A DNA stretch of 64,000 nucleotides from positions 39,174,204-39,238,203 of the forward strand of contig CM070554.1 of NCBI GenBank assembly GCA_036346405.1, in the 5' to 3' direction. The notes under the pieces were generated by a model that saw nothing but the letters and a program-made list of their open reading frames with translations, searched no databases and was not told the DNA's origin. Positions 23,667 to 34,320 of this stretch are shown here, in pieces. How positions within the stretch are numbered: position 1 is the first letter of the stretch; each line of letters starts with the position of its first letter. The stretch is from Phyllostachys edulis (Eukaryota > Streptophyta > Magnoliopsida > Poales > Poaceae). The translations under genes and the position numbers were made by a program.

Positions 23667-24858
23667 ATGGCGTCAGACAAGTATTCCACCAAACCACCTA
23701 TGTTTGATGGAGTCGATTTTGTTTACTAGAAGGCTCGCATGCATGCCTACATCGAGGCTCAAGGGCACGCAATTTGGTTTAAGGTCAAAAATCCTTATGT
23801 TGTGCCAGCCAATAACAATGTGATCACTTCAGATGTGGAGGCAAATAGCAAGGCTCGAAACTTCTTGATTCAAGAGCTTAGTCGATCTGAGTTTGAGCGT
23901 GTCGCTCATTTGAGGTCTGCTCATGAGATCTGGAAGACTCTGTGATTATCACGAGGGCTCTACTGCGATCAAGGAAGTAAGACAGAACCAACTCAAGAAA
24001 GAATACTCAAAGATCGATCAAAGGCCTGGTGAATCTTTGGATGAGTTATGGAGAAGATTCTCAAAAATCCTTCATGACTTACATGCTGTGGATCTTGTGT
24101 TCACTGAATCTGAAAATGCACGTTAGCTCTTGGGTGCTCTTGATGTGAAAGTCTAAGGGATGAAAATCACTTCCATCAATGACAACACTGTCATGAGTGA
24201 GCTTACCATGGATAAGCTCTACTCGAGGTTGAAGACGCATGAGATTGACTTCATCTCGCGTCTCCCTAAGACAGAGTCAATGGCTTTAGTGGCTGACCCA
24301 TCTAAGGGTTGTTCTTCTGATTCTTTGGATTTTGGCTCATCTGGGTTTTCATTGTTCGCTTTACACTCTTTGAGCGATGAGCAGCTAGAGAAGCTACCTG
24401 AGGATGATTTGGCCCTCCTATCCATAAAATTTTTGAGAGTCTACAACAAGGTGAGGAGCAGAAGGAGAGGTGGCCCTGTCACTTGCTTTGAGTGTGGTGA
24501 ACCAAACCACATTCGTGCCAGGTGCCCCAAGCTGAAGGGCAAGGAGGAGAAGGACTCCCGGAGGCGTCCTCAAGCTAGGGATGCAAAAGTCAAGAAGCCC
24601 AACTATCGCAAGTTCGTTAGCCGGGTCCTTGCCGCTCTTGAGAGTGTTGATATGAGTGATGTGGACTCGGGGACGGAGGACGACGATGATGATTCCCATG
24701 GCAAGAGGAAGGCTCAGGACTTCACTAGCATGTGCTTCATGGCCAAGGACATGCACGACGACGACCTTTTCAGCGATCCCGATGAGGTATGTCCTTCACT
24801 CAATGAAATGAAACGTGCTTTAGTCGTTGGTGAACAAAAAACGGAAAAAGCAAGCTAA
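23667..24858 (+). pseudogene. Element D gag (broken)
   Basis: The start is the ATG at 23667 (MASDKYSTKPPMFDG), 42 bp after the PBS. A Trp codon has become TAG after DGVDFVY, a frame change follows at about 23940 (HEIWKTL), and TAG codons occur near 24124 and 24154. The gag_2-type capsid region is recognisable (SRSEFERVAHLRSAHEIW; SLDELWRRFSKILHDL). A zinc knuckle CX2CX4HX4C (CFECGEPNHIRARC) is intact at about 24484-24525, followed by an acidic stretch (DSGTEDDDDD). Gag would package the RNA. The frame overlaps the next segment (from 24827) in a different frame. Confidence 0.88.
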
Positions 24859-26356
24859 AATGATTAAGAGACAAGACAGCATGATTGATAACTTGAACCT
24901 AGAAGTTGTTAGGCTAAAATCCATTAATCCTATCGATGTTTGTGATTCTTGCTCTAGCTTGCATAATGAATTGACCAATCTGAAATCTGCTCATTCCTCT
25001 GTTGTGAATCAACTTAAAGATGCTCTTGATGAACTAGAATCTCTCAAGTCTAATCCTGTGTGCATGAATGCTATTGCTCTAGATGTGACTGCTGTAGATG
25101 CTATCTCTTTACCTTGCTCAAATTGTGCTTTGCTTGAATTAAAATTGGATAGCGCTACAAAAGAATTGTTGAAATTTGATGCTAGTCACACTTGCTCTCA
25201 TTGTGAGGATAATAAGATTAAAATGAAAGAAATGACTGAAATGGTTCTTCATTCTAAATCTGCATCATGTGAAAATTGTCTTAAACTCACAATGGAAAAT
25301 GAAGCTCTAAACAAGACTTTAGAGGAGAAAGCTAAAATTGAACAATCCATGTCCTTGACTGCATCCAAGAAAGTCATTGATTCTGCTTCTTGTGCTTTTT
25401 GTACCGAAGTAGGAAAAAATTTAGATCAGATACAAGAGGCGTTTAGAGTCAAATTCAAAGAGTAAGTGAGTAGGATTGAGAATACTTCTTGTGTGTCTTG
25501 TGAGGCTTTAAGGATTGAGGTAGCTCTTGCTAAAGAAAAGCTTGCTAGGATAATCAAGTCAAATAGGTGTGTCACCTATAAGGACCTAGCCAAAGAAAAT
25601 GATTACCTCAAAAAGACACTTGAGAGATTTTCTAGTGGGAAGAAGAACCTCAACATGATCCTCGACCAATCTAAGGTGAGTGTGAAGAAAAGTGGCCTAG
25701 GTTTTAATTCCCTAGAGCATTCCAAGAACCATCCACCTAAGATTGTGAGAGTTGTTGAGAGTGGCATGTTCGAGGTAGAACCCCCTAAGCCATCTAAGGT
25801 AGTCTTTAGATCTGTAGGTTTTGCCCAAACCCCTTCAAGCAAGACAGGTGCTTCTACTTCATCAGGTCAGACCCCTCAAAAGGTCAAGTACCATTGCACC
25901 TTCTGCAAGAAGGATGGCCACATCGTTGAGTTCTGCTTCCGTAGAGCCAAGATTGAGAGGAAGGAGAGGATGAGTGTCTTGAGGACCATTAGAAGAGTTC
26001 CCTCATCTGTGACAGTCTCTAGAGCCAGGCAGCCTGTCTTTTCTGCTAGACATAGGTCTAGGTTTGTAGATGACTTCTTTGACTCTTTTGGGAGCTCTAG
26101 GCAGCATTTTGGGTTAGGATATCGTGAGGAGAGACCACGGGTAGCATCTAGACAGGGGGAGTACCGACCTTTTGGTAGGTCAATTTGGAGAGGTCTAGGT
26201 GGTTCTCGTGTGCATTCTTATGATTATTCCTCTAACCATTTTATTGCTGCTTCTACTGCTTTGCCTAAACATCATGTGAGTCAGTACTGGATTCCCAAGT
26301 CTTTTATCACTAACCCCAGTACTGAGGCACAAATGTTTCTTGTTCGTGCTCTGTAG
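24827..26356 (+). pseudogene. Element D CxxC coiled-coil and Sirevirus finger region
   Basis: Two adjacent frames (24827-25465, stop, 25466-26356) make one protein region between the gag zinc knuckle and protease. It has heptad-like Leu/Lys/Glu helices punctuated by six CxxC pairs: CDSC, CSNC, CSHC, CENC, CAFC and CVSC, spaced about 30-70 residues and mostly followed by a hydrophobic residue and a helix. Near the end lies CTFCKKDGHIVEFCFRRA (CX2CX4HX4C), typical of Sireviruses. Sirevirus Gag proteins are known for coiled coils that bind dynein light chain LC8 relatives. The CxxC repeats suggest metal binding or disulphide-linked helices; that is inference. The TAA at 25463-25465 splits the frame. 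Confidence 0.8.
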
Positions 26357-28100
26357 GTCCGTCATGCGAGGAAGGAGGACATATGGCTTGTTGACTCTGG
26401 GTGTTCTCGACACATGATTGGAGATTCTAGATGGTTCTCCTCCCTCACACGTGCATCCGGCAATGAGTTGATCATATTTGGGGATGCTTCTACTGGGACC
26501 GTGACAACTAAGGGCACAGTGCGCGTCAACAACAACTTCATGCTTAAGGACGTTGCTTTGGTAAGTAAGCTGAGGTATAATTTGCTATCTGTTTCTCAGC
26601 TTCTTAATGAGGGTCTGGAGGTGAGGTTTAAGAGTGGTGAGTGTAGAGTTCTAGACTCCTCGGGTGAGCATGTCTTTGGGATCTCCAGGTTTGAGAGGAT
26701 CTTTTGTGCTGATTTCAGTGTCTCTTCTGCTTCCAGTCCTAGATGTCTTGTGGCTTCTATCTCTCATGATTTAGTCTTGTGGCATCGTAGGCTTGGACAC
26801 ATAGGCTTCGATCATTTGACCAGGATCAGTAGCAAGGACTTGATTAGAGGTTTGCCTAGACTTAAGCCTGTTAGAGACCTTGTGTGCACTCCCTGTAGAC
26901 ATGGTAAGATGGTTTCTGCTTCTCATCCACCTCTTACTTTAGTGATGACTGATGGACCTGGTCAGCTCTTGCGCTTAGACACTGTTGGCCCTTCTAGAGT
27001 CCAGTCTGGAGGTGGGAAATGGTATGTGCTTGTGATTGTGGATGATTTCTCCAGGTATTCATGGGTTTATTTTCTGGTTTCTAAGGACGAGGCTTTTGGC
27101 TATTTTAGAGAATTGGTCCTTAGACTAGCTGTTGATCTTCTTGGAGCTTTGAGAGCCATTAGGAGTGACAATGGGACAGAATTCAAAAACTCTTCCTTTG
27201 CCACTTTCTACACTAATAGGGGACTTGAGCACCAGTTCTCTTCTCCTAGAGTTCCCCAGCAGAATGGTGTTGTTGATAGGAAGAATAGGACTCTTGTAGA
27301 GATGGATAGGACCATGCTAGATGAGCATAGTACACCTAGGAGGTTTTGGGCTGAGGCGATCTCTACTGCTTGCTATGTGTGCAATAGGGTGTTCTTGAGA
27401 TCTGTCATAGGAAAGACTTCTTTTGAGCTTAGATTTGGACACAGGCCTAAAGTCTCTCATTTCAAGATTTTGGTTGCAAGTGCTTCATTCTTAAACATGG
27501 CAACTTGGATAAATTTGAATCAAGATGTTATGATGGCATTTTTTCTTGGATATCCTGCTCATTCTCGTGGCTATCGTGTGTTTAATTTGGATACTAACAA
27601 AATTGTTGAGACTTTGCGAAGTCACTTTTGATGAGGCTAGTCCTGGTACTAGACCCAACGATGTAGGTACACAGGTTTCTGAAAGCATCTTCGTCGACGC
27701 CGACTCTGAGGATGAGGACCCAATCCATCCTCCAGTCACTTCTGAGGTGGTTAGAGAGCCTGTTTCTATTTTTCTAGCTTCTGATAAGCAGCCTCTTCCC
27801 ACCTTCACCGACGATCTGAGTGGCTCTGCTCCTACCTCCACAGTCCATGAGGTAGAAGCCACTTTTCCACCAGGACCTCCTCTTCATATTCAACGACAGC
27901 ATCCATCTAAGTAGATGATTGGGGATCTTCATGAGCGAGTCACTCACTCCAGGTTTATCTCTCCAGATTCTCTTGCACATTCTACTTTTGTCGCGTCTTT
28001 TGAACCCCGAGATGTCACCCATGCTTTATCTGATTCCTCTTGGGTCAATGCCATGCATGAAGAGCTTGAAAATTTTGAAAGAAACAAAGTCTAGACCTTA
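26357..28100 (+). pseudogene. Element D protease and integrase (broken)
   Basis: The protease motif WLVDSGCSRHM is intact near 26388-26420. GAG-pre-integrase follows (LWHRRLGHIGFDHL, then CTPCRHGKM), then the integrase core with RLDTVGP (first Asp) and IRSDNGTEF (second Asp). The catalytic Glu position, normally VVERKNRTL, reads VVDRKNRTL, a Glu-to-Asp change. A frameshift near 27615 follows LDTNKIVETL, and the linker to RT continues in another frame to a TAG at 27912-27914 and another at 28093 (a Trp codon in NKVWTLVEPP). The long 26414-27631 frame (405 residues) is the best-kept ORF of the window. Confidence 0.9.
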
Positions 28101-28684
28101 GTTGAACCTCCACCTAATCATAATGTAATTGGAACAAAATGGGTTTTCAAAAATAAGCAAAGTGAGGATGGGTTGGTAGTTCGCAATAAGGCTAGGCTTG
28201 TAGCTCAAGGTTATTCCCATGTAGAAGGCTTAGACTTTGAAGAGACCTTCACTCTTGCAGCTAGATTAGAAGCCATTCGTATTTTGCTAGCATTCACGGC
28301 ATCTAAGGGCTTCAAGCTTTTTCAAATGGATGTCAAGAGTGCTTTCCTCAATGGCTTCATAGAAGAAGAGGTCTTTGTCAAGCAACCTCCTGGTTTTGAA
28401 AATCCCAAATTCCCAAACCATGTGTTTAAGCTCTCTAAAGTCTTGTATGGATTGAAGCAAGCCCCTAGAGCTTGGTATGATAGGCTTAAGAGTTTCTTGA
28501 TTAAAAATGATTTCAAAATGGGAATAGTAGATAAAACCTTGTTCACTCTCAGGCATGGCAGTGTTTTCTTACTGGTTCAGATTTATGTGGATGACATCAT
28601 ATTCAGTGGTTCTTCTCATGCTTTGGTGTCTAGATTTTCAAATTCCATGAGCAGGGAATTTGAGATGCGCATGATGGCTGAACT
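28101..28684 (+). pseudogene. Element D reverse transcriptase, part 1
   Basis: Frame without stops through NKARLVAQGYSHVEGLDF, FQMDVKSAFLNG, YGLKQAPRAWYDRL and the catalytic IYVDDIIFSGSS. The usual start, WVFKNKQSEDG, lies at about 28141. It is split at 28684, after MMAEL, by the BARE-like solo LTR. The catalytic YVDD is intact, so this RT died by insertion and flanking stops rather than by loss of its active site. Confidence 0.92.
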
Positions 28685-29449
28685 TGTTGGAAATATGCCC
28701 TAGAGGCAATCATAGAGATGATTATATTTCCTTATGTTCATAATATTGGATAAAATGTTATCTTGTTCCAAGAATAATATTGTTAATATTGATTATCAAG
28801 TATGTGACTTGATTGTGGCTGTATATTTCACGATAATTATTCTTATCGATCCCTAGTTGGAAACATATGAGGACACATATGAATAGACTAGCATATGTAT
28901 TGGTTGATGACTATGTTTCACGGGTCATGGATATGGAGATATCAAACCAATAATATGGACACATGTTAGAGAACATGATGTTGGATTAGACCCACCTTGA
29001 GACACTATTGAGATTATTATGATTCTATGTGTCGTTAGTTGGTCTCAAGCAGTGTTGATGTATAATCCTTAGACCTGAGATCAGCATGGTTTCCTACATA
29101 TGTAATAGCACTCTTAGGGGTTGCCAAACGCTACACCGTAACTGGGTAGTTATAAAGGTAGCTTTCGGGTATGCTATGAAACATGCAGAGGAACGTGACT
29201 GGTCGGATATAGGATTTGCCCCTCCTAACATAATAGGAGAGATGTCTCTGGGCCCCTCATTGTGGTTGGATAAAGAAAGTGCATGGCCATGCCACTAACA
29301 GTCGAAGTGTTCGACCACGTGAAGTAATCCGACACTCGATCGAGAAAGTATTGAACAGTCCATGGATGACACAACATCTCACCTGGAGTTCAACTAGACA
29401 TCGTGAGGCAAAGGGAGTATACACGAGTAGGTAAATGCTTAGTTCGAAC

Positions 29450-29630
29450 GATTCTGGATCGGTCGTATGGAGATACGAGCTGGTCGTAGACTGGTCGAAC
29501 GTAGTCACAGGGTGGTCGTAACCTGGTTGTAAGGAATTACAAATTGGTCGTGACCAAATATGAACTGGTCGTATAGAGATAAAACCTGGTCGTAAGTGAT
29601 GAGGACCTGGTCGTAGATCATATTGTATTA
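29450..29630 (+). repeat. CTGGTCGTA short-motif repeat in BARE-like LTR U3
   Basis: The core (A/C)TGGTCGTA recurs about eight times in 180 bp (near 29480, 29491, 29513, 29522, 29544, 29566, 29586, 29609). The same array is in the other three LTRs of the family at 45880-46015, 52690-52850 and 55785-55910. It lies about 200 bp upstream of the TATA box, a position expected for enhancer motifs. Confidence 0.8.
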
Positions 29631-29827
29631 AGGTTCGTCCGATATAATTTGTGTGTATTCGGGAATCGTTATGTTCTGCTAGGAGCCACTACGACTCGTG
29701 ATCGGAAAGGGTTTCCGAGTCACAACCGATTACGCATGAACCTATAGGGTAACACACTTAACGGGTTGGAACAAACCAGTACGAATATGATTCGACAAAC
29801 GTGTTCGGATAGGATCCGTCACGAGCA

Positions 29828-29837
29828 CTATATAAGG
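29828..29837 (+). promoter_or_regulatory. TATA box of BARE-like solo LTR 1
   Basis: CTATATAAGG, conserved at 46219-46228, 53058-53067 and 56119-56128 in the other three LTRs of the family. A solo LTR keeps this promoter and could drive read-through into the rest of element D. Confidence 0.65.
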
Positions 29838-30253
29838 AGATGCATGAGGCTGTTGGGATGTACGCGTGAATCACCACTGAAATCCTAGCCACCATCTTCC
29901 TGAGATCTCTACCGTGCGACTTGGTGCTAGCACACCTGCGCATGGTTGTTCCTTCCCTGGACGTGTGGATCGCAGAGGCGCCATCGCGATCAAGGCGCTT
30001 TGAGGACGATCCGCGATCTTCACAAGGAACTACAGACGTTGCTGTAGGAGACGATCGACTCGTGAGGACGCTAGACGATCGACTACGACCACTACATCGA
30101 TGTGCTCTACGTTGGACCAGGCTGCTTGAACCCTTCTTCCGCTGCTCTGCGCGTCTGGTGGTAACGATCTGTGATCATCTACTTGCTTGACTTCCTGGTT
30201 GGCGTGGTAGAAATTTTGATTTGTAGCTATCGTAGCCTACCCATGGCCCAACA

Positions 30254-31111
30254 GAACTGACTTTCTTCCTTGGTCTTCAAGTCAAGCAACTGAAAGAAGG
30301 CACCTTCATTCATCAAAGCAAGTACACAAAGGATCTTCTTCGATGCTTCGACATGGGAAGCAGTAGGCCAATGTCTACTCCCATTGCTACATTCACCGTG
30401 CTAGACCCTGATGAGGATGGAGAGCCCGTGGACCAGAAGGTGTACCGCAGTATGATTGGCTCTCTTCTCTATCTCACGGCGTTGAGGCCGGACATACAAT
30501 TCGCTGTGTGTCTGTGCGCTCAATTTTAGGCTTCCCCTCGTGCCTCTCATTGTCAAGCAGTGCGTCACATTTTCAGGTACCTCCAGGACACTCTTGACTT
30601 TGGGCTTTGGTATTCTTCTGTTTCTGCTCTTTCCATTCAGGCGTTTCCTGATGCGGATTTTGCGGGATGTAGAGTGGATAGGAAGAGTACTTCTGGCACT
30701 TGTCATTTCCTAGGCACATCTCTTATCTCTTAGTCATCTAGGAAACAGTCCTCTGTTGCTCAGTCCACTGCGGAGGCCGAGTATGTAGCTGCAGCCAGTA
30801 GTTGCTCTTAGGTTCTCTGGATCTTGTCTACTCTGCGGGACTATGGGTTATCTCTGGGTAGTGTTCCTCTTTTCTATGACAACACTTCTGCCATTAACAT
30901 TGCCAAAAACCCAGTGCAACACTTTAGGACCAAGCACATTGATATTAAATATCATTTCCTTAGAGACCATGTAGAGAAGGGTGATGTTGTGCTTCACTTT
31001 ATAGATTCTAAGCAGCAGGTTGCGGATATTTTCACTAAGTCTCTTGATTCTTCTCGTTTTGGTTCTTTGCGGGGAGAGTTGGGGGTTATTAGTCCTCTTG
31101 GCCTGTTTTGA
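30254..31111 (+). pseudogene. Element D reverse transcriptase end and RNase H
   Basis: Continues the D frame after the solo LTR: SKYTKDLLRCFDM, YRSMIGSLLYLTALRPDI, then RNase H with DADFAGCRVDRKSTSG, SVAQSTAEAEYVAAASS, DNTSAINIAKNP and RTKHIDIKYHFLRDH. TAG codons interrupt after CLCAQF, after GTSLIS (a Trp codon) and after ASSCS (a Gln codon). The terminal frame 30824-31111 ends SLRGELGVISPLGLF with a TGA, followed at once by a GAGGGGGAG tract. The RNase H acidic residues are still visible. Confidence 0.9.
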
Positions 31112-32563
31112 GGGGGAGTTTGCTCTTTTTGCATTCAATGTACCATAATGCATTTTTAAAATTCAGCAACTTGCATTGTAATATAATCTTGTGGAGCTTT
31201 GATTATTATCCATGTATGACATGGTTTCATACTTTATACCTTGCCATGTCCTGTGCTAGGTTGCTAGATTTCTTTTATGGCTTTTCTTGTATAGCTTAGC
31301 ATTTGCCATGCTAACTTTTTATCTGTGAGAAAATTAAATCAAAACATGACTTGTTGGATCTTGTGACTAGTTTGGCCATAGTGATCCTCTCATGATTCAC
31401 GCCATGTCATATAGGCTAAATTGAGTCTTGAACTTACTTTGAGTTTTACATTGAGCTATGATAGTTCTTAAGTCAAGCAAATGAAAACTGAGTTTTTCCG
31501 TGCAAAAAAACTGATCTCACCAATTCTTTCTCATGAGACGGCTTGCCATTGCACTAGGCATGAACTCAAGGGGAGTTTTGGATGACCTAGACTACTCTCT
31601 TAAGCTTCTTGCTTGAGATGGTCGCGGCAAGGCTTGAGATCCAGCACAATGCTAAGAAAATAAATTGTCAATTGGTGAAGCTTAGGAGGCAGTTGTGGAT
31701 GGCTCCTAGTCCAGGACTTACTTTACTAAGATAAAACCAAAAATTTTCAACAAAATGCTCAATATGCTAACTTCCAAATGCTTGAACAAATTGACTCATA
31801 ATTGAACACATAGCGCTAAAAATTGACTCATTTTCTAGTTTCTGGGCTCTATTTTGCTTATAGACATGGCTTGACTCATTTTTGGATACATTTAGTTAAA
31901 CTATGATCTTGAACACCTTGTCATGCTACCAATCCATTTAATTTCAGATTATTACTATTTTGGCCTTAGCTTTGCTGTACAAGTTTTGCTATGATAGAAA
32001 ATAACTTCTTCACACAATATGGCTTGGTGTAATACTTGTATAGTCCTCATGGATAATTTTCATGGCTCCCTATGCTAAAAATTGAATAAATTGCAGCCAT
32101 TCCATGACATTCATGTTCTATCTTCCTCTGTACACCTTGATGAATCCATTGTCAAAGGCGAAATGGTAAAAATGGACAAATAGGGAGAAAATAAAATTTT
32201 CACCAAATTTGATGATAGTGAGGGGGAGCGTCTCATATGCATTTTTGCGATCTTATTGCCTTTAGTGAATTTGAACTGCAATTCTTTCTTCCTCACAATG
32301 ATCAAAGGTCAAATTGAACAATTGTTCTTTCATATGGATCTTAAGTGAGATTTTGCACATTTTTGGAAATTGAAGCTTTCTTGCTTTCTTTTGCCTTATC
32401 TCACTTGCCTATGCTTTTCTAGAGCCAACTTGGTCATTTCCATTGCTTTCTCTTGCATTTGGACCAAGTTGTGTCTTTGCGCGAAAACGTCGAGTTTTTT
32501 TCTTTTCAAACTTCAAACCTTACATTTTTGGGAAATTATCAATGTGTTCATCAATCGGGAGAT
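31112..32563 (+). mobile_element. Element D 3' non-coding region with repeated polypurine tracts
   Basis: 1.45 kb between the pol stop and the 3' LTR, longer than in most copia elements but usual for Sireviruses. GAGGGGGAG-type tracts occur right after the stop (about 31110-31118) and again at about 32217-32228. The LTR is preceded by CGGGAGAT at 32556-32563. No envelope-like ORF is recognisable; frames here are short and AT-rich. Confidence 0.75.
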
Positions 32564-33992
32564 TGTGGATATCTTGGGGATATGTGCATGATCTTAGGAT
32601 GATGATACAATTGGCAATGGCGTCGAAGGTTTGCCATTTCTCGTGTTTTCGGCGAAGTTAAAAGAGCTGTGAAGCAAAGGTGGTCAGACCGGTGGTCCAT
32701 GACCGGTCGATCGGCCGTGTCTTGATCGGCGACCGCTTATCTCGTTTATCGTCCAATTGTTTCCGATGATTTTTTGGTAAGGTCATATTCATGGTTATTA
32801 GTGCATATGTGTTGCATGATGCATGTTTTCACTAACGTGGGTCAAGTTGTGAAGAACTTGTTCTCGGATCAAGTTGTGAAGAACTTGTTCTCGGATTCGA
32901 TTTCTTTGCCTATTGTTGTGCAGGACGCTTGGAGGTCAACGACGGTCAACGGCGAGGATGATCGGGACTAAGCTTGGAGACCTGACGTCTAGAACGATCA
33001 AGGATATCGGGTGAGGTCAATGGACTCAAGCATGGCGCAGAATGGACAAAGGTGACCGAACGGGCGAATCGGTGCGACGGGTTGGATCAAGCGGCGCGGG
33101 GGTCGGTCCAAGTGCCATGGTGGTTTCGGTGGGAGCTGGACGGGAGAGACTTGCCGACACGATGAGAGCCGTTGATCAACCTACACGTGGCGAAGCAGGC
33201 GAGTGCTTCACCAAGATTGGACTTGGTCTTCGGAGAAAGATCAAGAAGGTGTATTTTGGTAATTTCACCAAATACCGCCTTTGTGACCTTGGGCTAAACC
33301 GCAGCGCAATACGGTGCGTGGAGAAGAGGATTAGGTCAAGAGAAAATGAAGACGGCGATTTAAGATGCGTGCGTGTGTCCCGTTTGTGTTGGGCCTTAAC
33401 GGGAGCCCATTAGGGTTAACTCTTCTAGAAGCTAAGCCTCACTATAAATAGGAGGGGTGCTGTCAAGCAACCCTCAAGCACTTCATTTTGCAAAACGCTA
33501 GTTTGTCTTAGGGCTTAGAGAGGAAAGGAGAGGCTTAGGGTTCTAGATGATGGATTGATTTGAGTGCTCATGTTGTGAGCTTTGTCCTCCTTGAGGGAGT
33601 GGCTGTAAACCAACAACAACCACGAATCAATCTATGCAAGATTGCCCAAAGATGAGTTCCTATTTGTTCTTACTCTCTATTTCTTGATTTCGGGGCTTTC
33701 TTTGATCCACGAGTTTTTGCTTGGTTTCTTGTCATGATCTAACTTGCTGTGACATGTGGGAACCCTTCTAGGATCATCTTGATCATCAATCACCTACGAG
33801 CAAGTCTCTAGATCATATTTCATATTTGGCTCAGTTTTTGAACCACCTTTGTTCAAACTGAAAAAGATAGGAACTTTGGCATGGATCTCTACAATCTTTG
33901 ATTGGAATAAGTTCCTAATATCTTAGAGAAGGTGTGTCTCAAATGTCGTGGAGTTTGGCCTTACGTATCAAAAGTTAGACCAATTTTTGTTT
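32564..33992 (+). mobile_element. 3' LTR of element D (truncated at right)
   Basis: Starts TGTGGATATCTTGGGG and aligns with 21809-23214 of the 5' LTR, ending at CAATTTTTGTTT where a MULE begins. The final 0.4 kb, including the 41-bp repeats, is missing. TATA box at 33442-33451. Differences from the 5' LTR are scattered substitutions plus a 27-bp duplication at 32842-32895, so the insertion is not recent. Confidence 0.9.
32842..32895 (+). repeat. 27-bp tandem duplication in element D 3' LTR
   Basis: Units 32842-32868 and 32869-32895, each TCAAGTTGTGAAGAACTTGT plus TCTCGGA. The 5' LTR has one copy (near 22090). Confidence 0.95.
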
Positions 33993-34320
33993 GGGAAAAT
34001 TGGCTACAGGGCACTGATCAATGTGCTCCTTTGCCAATGGACATTGGAGAATCGTGCTGCAGCCAGAAAGCACTGAGAAAAGATGTAATTTGGCTACAGG
34101 ACACTGAACCTCTTATTTTATCATTTCCCAGCCGGAGGGAGAGAGAAAATATCCGAAAAGACTGGAGTGCCCCTGCCCCCTGGCGAACCCGGGGCGATCG
34201 AACCCTAACGTAACGCAAGCGGTTCTTCTCCCGCCGCCGCACATTATCCTATCTCCTCACAGTTTTCTCCCCAAATCTCTCCCGTCGCCACCCTGCCGCC
34301 ACCTTCGGATTCGGCCGAGC

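Larger units (their letters stand above)
28685..30253 (+). mobile_element. BARE-like solo LTR 1, inserted in element D RT
   Basis: 1569 bp from TGTTGGAAATATGCC at 28685 to TGGCCCAACA ending at 30253, flanked by a perfect 5-bp target duplication GAACT (28680-28684 and 30254-30258). The D reading frame resumes directly after it (LTFFLGLQVKQL). No internal region, so this is a solo LTR left by LTR-LTR recombination. Same family as 45083-46653, 51907-53492 and 55000-56558. TATA box CTATATAAGG at 28828+1000, that is 29828-29837; about eight CTGGTCGTA-type motifs lie upstream at 29450-29625. Confidence 0.96.
21809..33992 (+). mobile_element. Copia element D (Sirevirus, Opie/Ji-like), 3' end lost
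   Basis: LTR-PBS-gag-coiled coil-PR-INT-RT-RH-LTR in plus orientation, inserted in the 5' LTR of element C. Gene order PR-INT-RT-RH and the CTFCKKDGHIVEFC finger near the end of the gag region place it in the Sirevirus lineage of Ty1/copia. The 5' LTR is complete (1.8 kb). The 3' LTR is cut at 33992 by a MULE and its last 0.4 kb is not found again. A BARE-like solo LTR (28685-30253) interrupts RT. Coding parts carry about ten stops or frame changes, so the element is dead. Confidence 0.9.

Noticed and set aside
31112..32563. An envelope-like gene between pol and the 3' LTR of Sirevirus D, as in some relatives.
   Set aside because: No frame longer than about 75 codons, AT-rich composition, and no signal or membrane pattern; only repeated polypurine tracts are seen.
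22261..33413. A 123-codon ORF present in both LTRs of element D (22261-22632 and 33042-33413), same length in each.
   Set aside because: Nearly all differences between the two copies alter the amino acid, so there is no sign of selection. The ORF lies just upstream of the TATA box in LTR sequence and has no domain.
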